DNA of 64,000 nucleotides from Symbiodinium natans (lineage: Eukaryota > Sar > Dinophyceae > Suessiales > Symbiodiniaceae): the NCBI GenBank assembly GCA_905221605.1, contig CAJNDS010002802.1, positions 77,501 through 141,500 of the forward strand, written 5' to 3'. Positions 10,481-25,700 of the stretch are shown here, one piece after another. Within the stretch, counting starts at the first letter, position 1; each line of letters opens with the position of its first letter. Both the position numbers and the translations under genes were made by a program. Below the pieces are notes generated by a model that did no database searches, was not told the DNA's origin, and worked only from the letters and a program-made list of their open reading frames with translations.

Positions 10481-13400
10481 CCCCCTAACTCCCCGCAGAG
10501 CAGCGCTCTCGGGCCGAACGAAGTGGTGGCGGAAGCGGGCCACCAAAGGTGTGGCCAGGGCTTGGGCAGGCCATGACCAGCCATCCTTGCCCATGAAGTT
10601 TAGGGTTTAGGGCTTAGAGCTTACGGTTTAGGGTTTCGGGTTTAGGGTCTAGGGTCTAGGGTTTAGGGTTTAGGGTTTAAGGTTTAGGGTTTAGGGCTTA
10701 GGGGTTCAGGGTTTCGGGTTTCGGGTTTGGGGTTTAGGGGGGCTCGGAGCATGTCTAGCGAAACCTGGGGTCATAACTGGGTTGGCGGTTCAAGGGTCGT
10801 TGCACGGAATTTTCGACCTGCCCAAAACTTGGCTGAGAACCGAATAGGACGTGGGGGCTTAGGCTAGGGTTTGGGGAGGTCCTGATCTCCAACCAAAACC
10901 TCCAACATGGCCCTTTCCCTGCCTCCGCTGGGACTGGCTCCTTTCCTGCAGCTCCACGCATACTCTGCTCGGGTTCTTTGAGGATTCTTGGGTTGTCTTT
11001 CTTCAGGGCCCCCATGGTGGGCTTTCGATGGCTCTAAACAGGGGCAGCTGGCACTGTTTTCACATGTCGGAAATACGGCAGAACATGGTCTAATCTTGGC
11101 GACATCGAGGTCGAGCCTCAGCCTAGTCAAGTTCTTACAGGGGTTCTGCACTCTCCAACCCAAATCCTGCCAACGGGGATTCCTTGGGGAGCCCTAAAGC
11201 TGGTTCGCTTGAAGGCTCCGGGCTCGGCATGAGTTTCGCAGGGAGTTAAGATGTTGATGCACTTTGCCTCTTCTACTGATACACCAGTCCTGCTCCGAAA
11301 CCTTGTACCTTATGTGCACCAGGCTTCCTAGATTTCGGAGCCCTTATTTTGGACATTTGGGGTTGTGTTAAGACACCCTTCTTCCTCTCTAATACGATTC
11401 CTTGTTAAATGAGAGCTCAAATTAATACTACAGGGCCCCACACTTCAAACGATTCGGAGGAAACGAAATTTTTTGGGGGGTTTCAGTGGCGAAGGCTCTG
11501 CACTAAGTTTAAGAAGGGGCGGTGCGAAAAGCAAGTGGCAAGCCGGGGTTCTCCCTTAGTTGGACCCTTTGCTGCCGCCCCCTTGGAAGCCGGTTGGCCT
11601 TCGAGGCGCCGCAGTTCCCTCGCCGCTTCCTGCAGATCGCCCACCACTAGGTCACTAGGGCTTCAAAGAGTTTTGGGGCTTCTGGATCATGAACCCTGAA
11701 AAAAACCTGAAACCTTTACAGACCTGAAACCCGAAACCTTTTAACTACCTTTGTCCTGGAGCTGGGCCAATCGCCGGCACAGGCCCAGAGCGGTTTGGCG
11801 GGCGCCTGGGCCTCACCCGCTTCAGACTTGGACATGGGCTCAAGGTTCTGGGGCTTGTTAGGGTTAGATAGAGCTTCGGGTTCGGGCTAAAAAAATATAG
11901 AGGGATCAATTAAAACGAGCCTAGGCGCTGGGGGATTAAAGGGTTGCACGGCTGAGGCCCAAGCCATTGCTGTGTCTTAAGGCCTTAGGGGTTTGTAGGT
12001 GTTGAAGTCGCGATGAACAAAATAGCCCTTGCCCCAACCCCGAACCCCAAACCTACCCGAAACTGGCGCATATGCGCCCGCACTCCAAGTACTCCCCCCC
12101 CCCCTTCCTTCCCCTCCTCTGGAACCACGAACCAGAGAAGGGAGAGGTGAAACTCGAACCCTGAAATCCAAACCTAACACTACCACGAACCACAGGGCGG
12201 AGGGAAACCCTAAATACCTACGACCCAAAACCCACCACAAAGCCAGCGTGAGCAAAGTGAAATCCCTAAACCCTTCAGCCTGAGCTCAAATCCTAAACCC
12301 TCTGACCACAGACCATGAACTACGGGGGGGGGCGGCAACCCTAAACCCAGAACCTGAACCGGAAACCCACCATGAACCACAAGGGCGGGGGAGGGGATAC
12401 CAGGGGGAGAGGGCAACCTCGAACCCTCGAAACCCAACCCCACAAAGCCGCCTGCGGTCTCGGGTGTGCCCGGCTCCTCTCAGGTCGGCTGAGAACACCC
12501 AGATACCCTCAACCCGAACACCCAAAAACAATTCAACATAAAACGCCTCCCTGACCACAAAACCCTAAAGGACCAACCGGGTTCGCTTTTGTCGGCTGAG
12601 GGGCTTCCCTCAGTAGTTAGTACGCGACACTGACTTAAACTCCGTGTTTAATAGATCAACCTCGGCAAGCCCACAGAACTAGAAACACATCGGAATCTCA
12701 CCATACTTCACTGTGAAGAACCAGCAAGTAGCTGCAGCATTGTCAGAATAAGTTGAAAGCATCGGCTTATTGCAAACGGGCTGTCGAAAATCGGCCCCCC
12801 TTCCATGCCTTCGCATAAGCCCCAAGTTCTGCACTACACCCAAACAACCAGGAACACAAGAAAACCCTATAAAGCCGATAAACCCAAAAGGAAACCCTAT
12901 AAACCCAAAAATGCAAGAAAACCCTGCAAACCCTTTGAACCCAAGAAGACCCTCTAGGCCCTTTAAACGAAACCAGATGAGGAAGCCGAAGCGTGGCTCC
13001 TTTGGCCAGCAACCCGTCTCCCTCACCGCCGCTACCAGCGCCTTCGGCCGCGGGAAGGGGTGTTACAGCTTGGCGCGTCGGTTTCTTTGGGGGGGACTTC
13101 CGGTTGAGGGTCTGAGTGTAGGATTTAAGGCTTTAGGGCTTACTTATCTTACTTAGGGGTTTAGGGGTGGGGCTTTTCGAGAGTCCAAACCCATACCCCA
13201 TGATGGCACCACTGATTCCTGTCTTGACTTACAGGCTTTTGATTCTGGCTTGGGGACATGGGTCTCGGGATGGCTCAGACTGCAGGGCTGAGGGAATGCC
13301 AACCCAAGAGACCCTAACTAAGGCATCAAAAAGCAAGGAGGCTTTGGTTAGGGTTCAGGGTTGGAGAATCCCAAGCCCTAAACCAGGATGCTCCTGCCCC

Positions 13401-15534
13401 GCTGAACCCGCAGCCTGCGAAAGCGCGGAGCGCAGCGGCTCCATCAAGAAGCGCGCGCGCTTCAATCCGACAGCCCTGCAGGCCGATTTGGGGTGGGCTT
13501 GCTTGGAGGCTCGTTTCGGTACAAGGGAAGTAGGCTTTGAAATACGCGCTACCTGGCTCTTCATAGGGAATTGGGGAATTCGGCACCCCGTAGAAAAATC
13601 CTTGAAGGGTTATATGTGGGGCTACCTGATTCCTAATTCCCCACTTACTGGTTTGGGGTCTGGGAATTTAGGGCCCCCCACCCCGACCCCCCCCCCCCAC
13701 CAAAAAAAAAAAAAACCTAACCCGGCCTCAGCCCAAACCCCAACCCCCCAACCCCCAAAGCACCTGCTCCTGGATGGCAAGCCCGAGCACAACGAGAGGA
13801 CCTGATGGCGCTACCAGGGGCTTCTTCTGGCCGTGGCTTGGAGTGCCCTCGGTTTTGGGTCGAGGGGTTTAGGTGTTTCGGGGCTCAACTCTCAGGGGGG
13901 TTTATGGTTCAGGCTGACTTGGAACCGGACCCCGAGCACTGAAAGTCATTCATAGAGAAGGTCATTCTTACACCCAGACCTCCGCGAGCTCGCCCACGGG
14001 CAGCTCCGCAGCGGGGCCGCAGGCAAAGACCGCCTCGCGGACCTCGGAGGGGTCTCAGGGTGCTTTAAGGGGCTTGACAGTGTTCAGGGTTTCTAGGGTC
14101 TCGGGCGGTGCATAGGGAAAAAAAGGCCCTTACTGTTGTAGTGTAGCATGGGAGCCTGACCGAAGGCCTCGCTGGACTTCAAGATTGGCGCTCGAAAACG
14201 ACCACAGAAAAGGCTCAAAAGCCTTCTTCAAAACATCACGGTCTTTCATTAGGGCTTCAGGCTCAGGGCTTTTCGGGGTTCAGGGTTTTGAGGGCTTAGG
14301 GCAAGGACCGCTCGGCCACCTCAAGAGAGGGTTTAGGGTTCCCAAAGAAGCCTACGCCTACCACTACTTGTGAGGTCGGCATCAGGGCTTTGAGCTTTTG
14401 TGGTTTTAGTTTTAACGTTTTGGGTTTGGGATGCCAGAGGGTTTCAGGTGCTAGGGCGTTTCAAGACAAATATCAGGGCTGTAAGAGCTTGTGGTCTTAC
14501 ATGCTTAAGGGTGTTAGAAGTTCAAGGCTTTACGGGCTCTTGGTCTCTGAAGGGCTTTGAGTCTTAAGAGCTCAGAGTCTTTAAGAGTTCGCAGTCTTTA
14601 AGGATTGGAGGGGTTGAAGAGTTTAGAGGTTGTTTGCTGCAAAACGTGTTTTAGCATCTCAAGAGTTCAGCGTACAATTTTTAAGGGAGGCAGCTGCTGC
14701 TTGTAGAAAGCCTCTCATAGACAGACAGGGTCACTTCAAGTACAAAACGAGGCCTTACAAAAGCCCCGAAGACGGGAGCCTTGAAGCAGTTCGACTCATG
14801 TGGCATTTGGGCGAAGAGCCTAGGGCCGTTTTTTAACTAGAATAGATGATGTTATAGGCCGTTTTGTTGTGAAACTGCAACGGGGGTTTCGGGGGACACT
14901 TTGCGGCTCCTTAAGGATATTGGCTCATCCCGAATCCGACCGTTGTGGTAGCTTGTTTTCGCTTGTTTTCGGTGGGTGTTCTGACTTTTCGGATCTCAAG
15001 CATTCTAAACCCCACTCTCTGATTCGACTGTCCCAGTTGCTGCATCCGTCTTCTTGACCATCGACACAATATCCTGCATCAAATCAGCGCAGTTCACCCT
15101 GACCCAGAACCCTGAAAAAGCCCTTGATCTGTAAACTCTTAGGGCACGAAATCAATGAACTTTTCAACCCAGGTCTGCCCTAAAACTCCCTAAACCTTAC
15201 ACCCAACCATGAACCGAAGGGGTGCTCCATGGAGGAAGTGGGTTTAGGCTTGGAATTACAGCACGGAGCCTGCCCAATAGACGCCAGAGAGAGCATGGCA
15301 TGGTGGGGCGCGGGGCAGGGGGCGAGGGGGGTGTGATTTAGCATTTCAAGTGTTAGGGGTTTCGGAGGTTCAGGGCTTGTAAGATTTGGGGGTGTATTTG
15401 GCAGCGTTGCATGACTTAAGGGGTTTCGGGAGTGCACAGGTTCGGGGATTATGGGGCCCCCTTGCCCCTCCACTCCTCGAGGCAGCGCCGTCGGGCTAAG
15501 AGCCTCTGAAAGCTCTGGAGCTGGTCGAAAACGC
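10481..15534 (-). CDS. Candidate exons of an unassigned intron-rich gene
   Basis: GC-rich islands between telomere-like introns read as protein on the minus strand with AG acceptors and GT, GC or GA donors. The best are 15,534-15,476 (VFDQLQSFQRLLARRRCLE, GA donor), 14,042-13,980 (VREAVFACGPAAELPVGELA and one more residue, GT donor) and 13,475-13,415 (frame ambiguous, GC donor). Weaker ones lie near 13,060-13,020, 11,640-11,570 (AARELRRLEGQPASK) and 10,575-10,505 (ATPLVARFRHHFVRPESAAL). The helical composition suggests a tethering or scaffold protein. A RINT1/TIP20-like identity crossed my mind for the last peptide but is not supported. The islands may belong to more than one gene, and both ends are undefined. 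Confidence 0.4.
10600..10745. repeat. Degenerate TTTAGGG cluster
   Basis: About 20 units of TTTAGGG and one-base variants (TTTCGGG, TTAGGGC, TCTAGGG) in the G-rich orientation. It is interstitial, bounded by exon-like and unique sequence on both sides. Confidence 0.85.
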
Positions 15535-16569
15535 CTTTGGCACAAGGGGGGCTTAAGGGGTACAGGGCTTATAGGGTCACGCACAGGGTTGATAGGCTTG
15601 GTAGGCTTTATGGGCTTTGTTGAGGGTTTATAGGGTCTATGAGGTTCATAGGGTTTAGAGGGCTTTGGTGTCAGGTTTGTATTACTCCTATACGGGTGCT
15701 TGCTCACTACGACGCTTAGCAATCCTGTTGTTGCAACCAAAAATTTCTGGGCTCCTCGGAGCTCAAGTACCAGTATCTTCAGTCACAGGCTGAAGTCATT
15801 TCATATTCGCCCGTGGGTTCCGGAGGCAACAAATGCTGGTTACGAGCGTGAACAAGACGTGGATGCGCTGTTAAAATATGATCAACGGTGTGTTCCATAA
15901 TACCTTTGCCCGTTCATGGTGTCGCTTCCTCACACCTCACGACTTTCAGCAAAAAGTCCACCGATATCAACATTGCCGTAGTTCTTCAATGGCCCATGTT
16001 TTGCCCACATTAGAAATGAAACATTAAAAAAAACTAAGACAACGCATCGCATTCATGTTGCGTTCTTTCTACTGGCTCATAGTTCCTATGGTATGTTGCA
16101 CAAGGGGGCTGGGGGTTTCCGGCGTGCCACGTGTCGGATTCTTGGGGCCATCAGAACCTAAGCATGTGATGTTGGCTCCGCAATCTGGGCGTTGCACGGC
16201 TGACAAGGTCGCACACTTTTCGAAAGCTACGAGCAGGATACTACAGGGTTGAGATCATGAAGCTCCCCGAACCAACTGCCTCGAACCAGTACCCTCATGT
16301 CTGTTCAAACCCATCACGGCTGTCCCGACGAGCAAAGTGCAGTCAAAGGCCGAACATCTGTACAAGTCGGCCTAGCGAGATTCAAGATTTGAAAGGCCCA
16401 AGCGTGCCCGAAGGACTTACGACTCAGGGTACAAAATGGTGAGGGCACAGCTTCGCTCAATGAGTCAATGAATCAAAATAGACAGCCCGGCTGAGAACTG
16501 CCGAAACACTGGGACAGGATCATGCTTGAACGGCGAAGCTGTTGCCACTTGACACTTCTACAAAAGCAC
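15535..16569. other. Intergenic/3' region downstream of polyubiquitin
   Basis: Unique sequence of balanced composition with few telomere-like words from 15,700 to 16,569. No exon-like island with paired splice signals was found. It probably contains the 3' UTR of the minus-strand polyubiquitin and the upstream region of the candidate gene that begins near 15.5 kb. Confidence 0.4.
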
Positions 16570-18720
<2,151 letters not shown>

Positions 18721-19639
18721 TCCGCCTTTGAGGGCGCCCCCGGTAGCGGCCCGGTGCTCCTCCGCGGGAGTTGGGGCGTAGGGTTTTAGGGTTTAGGGGG
18801 TTTGAGTGGTGTAGAGGGTGTAGGGGGTTTGGGGGTTTAGAGGGTTTAGGGGATTTAGGGGATGTTGGGGGTTTGTGGGTTGCGGGGGTTTAGGGTGTTT
18901 AGGGCGGAGGATTTGAGGAAGTAGGGGGTTTGGGTTTTAGGGTTTAGGGTTTAGGAGGCTTCGGAGGATTTAGGGTCGCGCTGAGCTTCTAAATTGCGGG
19001 AACCACATAAGGAGTGTGGAAAGCAAAGAGGGGCAGAGCTTCAGAGTGGTGCAATGACGTCGACGTCATGCTTAGGGCTTTTGGGCTTTTGGGTTTCGGG
19101 CGTTTGGGGGTTTAGGGGGCTCGGGGGTTTTGGGTTTTCGGTTGGGGGCCTCAAGCTTGAAAGGACTCCGTCGGATGCACACGGCAGGCAGGATTCATGT
19201 GTAGCCGCCGATGCAAAAAAAAGCTGCAGAAATCGAGCAGCAATGTCCACGCAACCACAGGAACCCAAGGAAACAACAGACAAACCTTGAAGTCCGACTC
19301 AGAAGTTCCAAGTATACTCAACCCTGAACCCGTAGAAGAAAGAAAGACCAAACATGGGCTCTTCGCTCCAAAATATCCAGCTGAGACGCAAGCAGAAACA
19401 AGAAACTTAACAAAAACGTCCAACACAAGCAGCCTCAAACGTGCGCTACACACCCCTAGACCCTAAACCCCAAACCCTAAAAATCCTAAACCCTAAGCCC
19501 CAAAACAAAAGCCCTGAACCCTAAACATCCCCTAAACATCCCCTCCATAAACCCTACACATCCCCTCCCTAAACCCTAAACCCTAAACCCTAAACATACC
19601 CTCCCTAAACCAAGCCTAGTAGAGCTCCTCTAACAGCGC

Positions 19640-20820
19640 CGCTGCTGACGCGAGACGCCCAGGAAAGCTGGGAAGGGGCTCCGCCAGGGCACTCCTGTCC
19701 GGGTGCGCAGGCTTAGGGCCCAGATGGGGCTTAGGGCTTAGGGCTTAGGGTTGAGGGTTTGGGGTTTCGGGTCGTAGGGTATAGGGTCTTAGGGGCTTAG
19801 GGCTTAGGGCGTAGGGTTTTGGGTCTTAAGGTTGAAGGATAAGGTTTAAGGTCTGAGGGTTGAGAGATAAGGTTTAAGGTGTAAGGTTTGGGGCACGGGA
19901 AGACCAGAGAATGCGAACATACAGGAATTCGACAACACCAAACAAGTCGCTTGTTACAGGGTCCGCTTCACTCGTAAAGGTCATCCTACTTCTAACACCT
20001 GTTACTGCTTCCATAACTCGCTGGCACAGGGAAAAACGCACCCTGCAAAGCTTATAGGCCCCAAAGCTACAGCTCTGGGCTTCAAGCTCTTCGGCATCCG
20101 GAGAGTCCTCAGGCGAGCTTCCGCCGCCTGTTTGGGGGGTTTAGGGTACCCATCAACCCCGAACCCAGGGAGTTGGGACTCCCCTACAATAAGGCGAAAA
20201 AAACCTCGCGTGGAGTTTAGGGTTTAGGGCATGAAGCTTGCGCTTTAGGATTTCGGGTTTGGGCTTGGGGTTCAGGGTTTGGGCTTGGGGTTCAGGACCT
20301 AAAAACTGCATAAGTTATGTTTGAACGTCGTCATTCAGTCTCAGCGCCGAAGAATCTTCTATGCCAAAAACGAACACGAGAACAGTTCATATATTGCCTA
20401 AACCCGAAATACTTGATGGGATACTGGCGAATAGTATGTGTGCTAACGAGTGGGTTGAAGGTTCATGGGTGAACAGAGGAGGGCTCACGAGACGTTAAAC
20501 CATATAAAGTCCGACGAAAGTCGCTTCCCCCCCTACGTGGCGGCGCGCCTGGCCCCAGCGGACGGCGGCAGCATCAAGGTCCTCGAAGTCAAATCCGGGG
20601 CAGTTTCACAAGTGCATTGGAGTGTAGGACTTTGGGGTTTGGGGTTTAGAGCTGTTGTGGAAGTTTCGTCGCTATGCGATGCAGCAAATCATGTCCACGC
20701 CCAAAATCATCTATGACCCTGAGAAGACCCTTAGGCCTGCATCCTGCTGACAAAACCCCAAAGCTCCAAACCTCGCAGCTCTCAACTGTCGCCCGTTTTC
20801 GAAACTTACAGTTCCGACCC

Positions 20821-20883
<63 letters not shown>

Positions 20884-22658
20884 TCCGGGGGGTGGGTGGT
20901 ACCCCCCCCCCCCCCAAAACACGAAAAGCCGCACTTCGTGGAGAGCCATCCTAAATTCTGGTCAACCCTACATGTCAAACCTATCTGAACTCGCAACGCC
21001 AAGCTCCGAAGCCTGAACTCAACGCTACACTCTTCAACTCTCAACCGAGTTTTACCCTAAACCCCAAACCCTAAACCCTAAACCCCAGACCCCAAACCCT
21101 AAACTCCAATCCCCCAGGCCAACGCTCTCCTTCTTCACCGCCTCCCGCTGGCGCTTCAAGGTTTCCAGCAAGGCTGTGGAGGCCTCTGCGGAGGCATAGG
21201 AAGGAACAAACAGGTTTAGGGTTTAGGGTTTAGGGTTTGGGGTTTAGGGTTTAGGGTTTAGGGTTTAGGGTTTAGGGTTTAGGGTTTAGGGTTTAGGGTT
21301 TAGGGTTTAGGGTTTAGGGTTTAAGGTTTAGGGTTTAGGGTTTAGGGTTTAGGGTTTAGGGTTTAGGGTTTAGAGCTTAGGGCTGAGGGCTTAGGGTTTA
21401 GGGTTTAGGGCTTAGGGCTTACGGCCTACTAGGGGGCTATTCGTTGGGATGTTCCCCAGTCCTGTTTAGGGATTATACTAGGGGGTACGATAATGGATCA
21501 TGGCAGTGAGGGTTTAGGGGCTTGGGCTCAAGATGAGGGGGTTTTGGAGTCTTGTGTTTTGTGGCTTTGTGGCTTTGTGGCTTTGTGGCTTTGGCTTTGG
21601 GGTTTCGGGGTTTTGGGTTCAGTGTTTTAGGGCTTTCGGGTTTGGGTTGGGGTCAGGGTTTTGGGTTTAGTTTGTTTGGGGTTTGGGGGTTTTGTGCGTG
21701 GCTCACGCACTTGAGGACTACTTGGGGCTTTGCGGGGTGTTGGGTTTTTAGGGTTAGGTTTCTTGCTGCTGGGGCTACGTAGGGTTGGGGCAATTTCCCC
21801 AAACCCAAGTGTTTGGCTTCTAGGTTTTTGCGGTTGCAAACCCCGACCCCGGACAGAAAAAGCATCGCCGCCTCCCCTTCAAGAAGCTTCTGAAGGCCGT
21901 CGCTGAAGACTCGAGTGCCTGGCGGCGGCCGCTCCTTGGATAGGGGTTCAGGGTCGAGTCCCGTAAACCCTGGCCTTAAGGTAGACTTTGAGCGCCTCAG
22001 ATTTTTCAGGGGTCTTGGAGGTTCGGGGTTCTGAAACTCTCAGATGGATTTAGGGGCCCTTGGGTTCACAGGGCTCGTAGGCAAGCGGTGCAGAAGTCTT
22101 TTGGGTCGAGGGAATCAAATTTTTGCGCCCTTTCGGCCCTGCGCAGAGAAGACCATATTCAATGGGATAAGGGCCCATAATTGAGATCAGCCGTGATCAC
22201 CAACCCCCAATTGAGCAATAGCATCGTGTGTAGGGCTTCCCAACAGTACAGGAAGAAAGCTGGTGATGCCCTCCACGCCGAGACCCCAGGCCCGAAGCAA
22301 CCCGAAGCAACCCGAAGCAACCCTAAACCCCCAAACCCCTAAACCCCCAAACCCCTAAACCCCCAAACCTCCGAACCCCCAATCTAAAACCCGAAGACCT
22401 CCGCAAAGAAAGGAGCACTGGGAGCCCTGGCCAGTTCGTCCTCCTGCGCCTGTGGGCAGAGGAGCGGCAGGATTTAAGAGTTGGGAGTTTAGAGAAGAGG
22501 CTTTAGGGTCGGGTTTAAGGTTTAGGGCATAGAGGTTCAGAGTTCATAATTTAGGTTGCAGGGGTGAATCCTCAGGCTTCTTGCGCGGATGGCAATGTCT
22601 TCACCATGCGCCCGACGTTGGTGATTTCGGGCACACCTCTCGTGAAGGCCCCAGTCAT
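19640..22658 (-). CDS. Unassigned multi-exon gene downstream of the oxidoreductase
   Basis: Not recognised as a known family. Exons chain in phase 0: 22,658-22,578 (ATG start, MTGAFTRGVPEITNVG..., GC donor), 22,449-22,399 (AQEDELARAPSAPFFAE, GT), 22,270-22,205 (GITSFLPVLLGSPTHDAIAQ plus two residues, GT), 21,934-21,848 (ERPPPGTRVFSDGLQKLLEG onward, GT), 21,183-21,124 (ASTALLETLKRQREAVKKES, GT) and 20,581-20,549 (DLDAAAVRWGQ, GC). Probable further exons start at 20,127 and 19,700. All acceptors are AG. The start lies only about 115 bp below the stop of the upstream oxidoreductase on the same strand. Exon lengths of 81, 51, 66, 87, 60 and 33 bp, all divisible by three, support real coding. The 3' end is undefined; an island at about 18,770-18,725 may be another exon. 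Confidence 0.6.
20822..20878. repeat. Poly-C tract (57 C)
   Basis: An uninterrupted run of C, followed after a short spacer by GGGGGG and a second C run (20,901-20,914). It falls between candidate exons of the minus-strand unassigned gene, so it is probably intronic. Tract length is likely unreliable in the assembly. Confidence 0.9.
21212..21420. repeat. Interstitial telomeric repeat array (TTTAGGG)n
   Basis: About 24 nearly perfect TTTAGGG units followed by variants (GAGCTTAGGG, CTGAGGGC). This is the telomere repeat known from dinoflagellates and plants. It lies between exons of the minus-strand gene and continues into unique sequence on both sides, so it is internal, not a chromosome end. 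Confidence 0.95.
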
Positions 22659-22773
22659 CCTTAAACCTCCACCTCGACCAAAGCCTAGCTTCCCCGCCCA
22701 GCTTCCCCGAAGGCCAACCAGAATCTGCATTCGAGTCAGATGCAAAGCTCCAGCAGGACCAGAAAACACTTTT

Positions 22774-25700
22774 TCAGAAGTCTTCTGCCGGGATTGGTAC
22801 GCCCAGCACCCTCAGCACTTGCTCCGCGATCATCAGGGAACTCGTGAGGCCAGGCGACTCGATGCCATACCTTCTCAGGCTTCACGGCCCAAGGGGTTAC
22901 GTGACAGAGACGAGAGAGAAAGAGGGAGCGAAGGAAAGAAAGAAAGAAAGAAAGAAAGAAAGAAAAAGAAGGAAAGAAAGAAAAAGAAGGAAAGAAAGAA
23001 AAAGAATGAAAGAAAGAAAAAGAAGGAAAGAGAAAGAAGGAAAGAAAGAAAGCAAGAAAGCAAGAAAGCAAGAAAGCAAGAAAGCAAGAAAGCAAGAAAG
23101 CAAGAAAGCAAGAAAGCAAGAAAGCAAGAAAGCAAGAAAGCAAGAAAGCAAGAAAGCAAGAAAGCAAGAAAGCAAGAAAGCAAGAAAGCAAGAAAGCAAG
23201 AAAGCAAGAGACAGAGAAAAAGAGAGCTAGGGAGCTCTCAAGTCAAGAGTAAGCAACCCGCGAACCCACGACCCTAAAGCAGCGAAGGCGCAAGCCACAG
23301 TATCCTGGGCTCCAGTGCTTCAGCTAGGGCTTCATGCGCGGAGGTTGACGGGTTGGTTGATAGCATGTTCGGCTCAGGCCTGTCAGAAACGAGAACAACT
23401 AGCTCATCCCTACTCAAGCCTGCCCCAAACCTTGTCAGGCCCTCCCCCTACAACGGGACTGAGCCCAGTATCCCTCCATCCCGTGGTTGGTGATCTCGAA
23501 GTCACCGCTGGGAACCTTTGCGTCGAGGGCTTTGGGGCTTCGTGTGGCTTGTGGGGCAAGAAACTTGTGAGAAACCCCTCTGAAACCCTTCAGAAACAAC
23601 TAAGAAACCTCTCAAAAACCTCGAGCAAACCCCTAAGAAACCCCCAAGAAACCCAAAAACCCCGAAACCTTTCAAGCCCAGCCCGCCTTGACCCGGAGCC
23701 CCGAGTAGTCGGGCTCGAGGCTCCCCGAAGGAAGGCTGGGCCACCAGCTCTGGATGGAGTCCTTTTTTTGGAGGGTTCAGGGTTTAGCGTTTAGGGTTGA
23801 GGGTTCAGGGTTTAGGGGCCTTTTGCGGGCTTTGGGTTTAGGACTTGAAGGGCTTAATTCTTCGTAAGGAACTAGGGAACTAGGCAGCGCACCAGGGAGT
23901 ATGTAGGCCCTTCGGGCCTCCGGGGAGTTAGAGATTGGGGTTTTGACCATGGTGGCCTTACTTTACGCTTGATCATGGACACATGAAAGAGTCCAGGCCT
24001 CCCTCCCCCCCCCGGCGGAGGTGTTTTTTTTTCTTAGGTCAGGCTCTCCTGTTTCTTTTTCCCAGGTCTGACTCGACACCTCGGCGGTCGACGGGCTGTA
24101 TATACTCTAATTTGCAGTGTTTTTGCGGACCCCGCTCCCCCCCAGCAACAGAAAAACCTGTACCCAGCCCCCCAACTGCCTGAAACCTAAACCCTCAACC
24201 CCAAACCCGAGAAGCCTTCCCCAACCTACAAACCTTGGGCCTCGAAGGACGCAGCACGGGAGGCGTCCACGCGGTACACGCCCGAGCCATCCATGTCCTT
24301 CTCTCAGCATGTAGTGCAGGGCTTAGGGTTTAGGCCCCAAAACGCGCTAACACCCCAACACCCTGGGGTTCTGGGGCCCAGCTCCCGTGTCCTTCACCGG
24401 CTGGTAGTCCGCCGGCAGCCACTCGGTGTCGGGGCCGAACTTCGCGCCACCACCCTCTCGGCTTAGGCCATTAACCCTAAACCTTAGACCCGAAACCCGG
24501 ATGTAGGGTTGAGGGCAAGTTAGAGCTTGGGGCCTTTGGATGCCTTTGGGGTTCAGGCGCTGCCCCCAACCCCCGAGCCCTCAAGGTCCTCCACGTCCAA
24601 GGTGAGGTGGGTGCCCAGGCCAGCGCCCGAGGGTGGGGGGAGCGGATAGATGAGCCTCTTGAACCTGCGTTTTATAGGGCTTCAGGAATATTTGGGCTAG
24701 AGGGCTTAGGGTTATCGGGTGCTTGGACTATTGGAATTTAGAGTTCCGAAGGGTTGAACGCTTTGAACCTCAAAACCCTTACACGGGCTGAGGGGTGAAG
24801 GATGACCACATGTCCTTTCCAAGCCAAGGCGCGGCACCGGCACGCTGGGTCTGAAGTAGTTGCCCTTGCAGAATCGGAACCTTTCTGGGATCGAATTAAG
24901 GCTACTAGGCTCTTAGGTGTAGGAATCGGGTTCTGTGCTGGAGGGGAGCCAGCTACACACCCAGCCCATCAGCCTGATCAGCCTTACGCCAAAAACCCTA
25001 ACAACAAGCAACAGTGCGTGCCTCATCCCACCCCCTCTGAGCTTTCCAAGAGGGTCTACGGGGGCTTAACAGGATAGGCCCTAGGAAACGTTTTTGGGTC
25101 TCAGCACGTAGGGTTCCAAGATGCTGCGTAGGACCTCGAGAACCCCGAACCCGGAACCCCGGACTATCACACAGACGTTCTGGGCTTTCCTTAAACCCTC
25201 AAACAACCCTCAAACCCAACCTGAAAACCTAAACTACTTTTTACGAACAAGACTCCAAAACCCCATAAAACCCCCCCAAAACCCCACAGAGGCCCGGTGA
25301 CTCAGGAACCAAGCCAGGGGGTACGAAGGTCTGAGCGAGCTGGCCGGCATGAAGCCTGCAGGTGGCTTGGGCTGTTTCTTCTTTGAAGGGCCTTTTCGAA
25401 TCGAGATGTTAACAGCTTTTGACAGCTTAGGGCTCATAGATGAGACAGGCTTACTTCTCCAATAACTACGGGGAAAATGTTAAACTCTATTATTCCTACT
25501 AAAAAAGGAACCCAAGAAAATACAAGCTCAACCGTGGCTAAGTAAGCAGGGTTTAGGGAGTTTAGGGTGTTTAGGGTGTAGGGAATTTTCGGAGTTTTTG
25601 GGTATCGGGATGTTGGCGAGTTGAGGGTGTCACCTCTATAGTAGGCTTAAAGCATTGAATTCGGGGGGTTAGGGTTTAGGGATTCATGATGGGTTTTGGG

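Noticed and set aside
21212-21420. Chromosome end
   Set aside because: The TTTAGGG array is flanked on both sides by unique sequence and exons, so it is interstitial.
22564-23277. 237-codon Lys/Arg/Glu/Ser-rich ORF and its Phe/Leu/Ser antisense frames
   Set aside because: Translations of the GAAA and AAGAAAGC microsatellite; the real content is the minus-strand last exon at 22,870-22,774.
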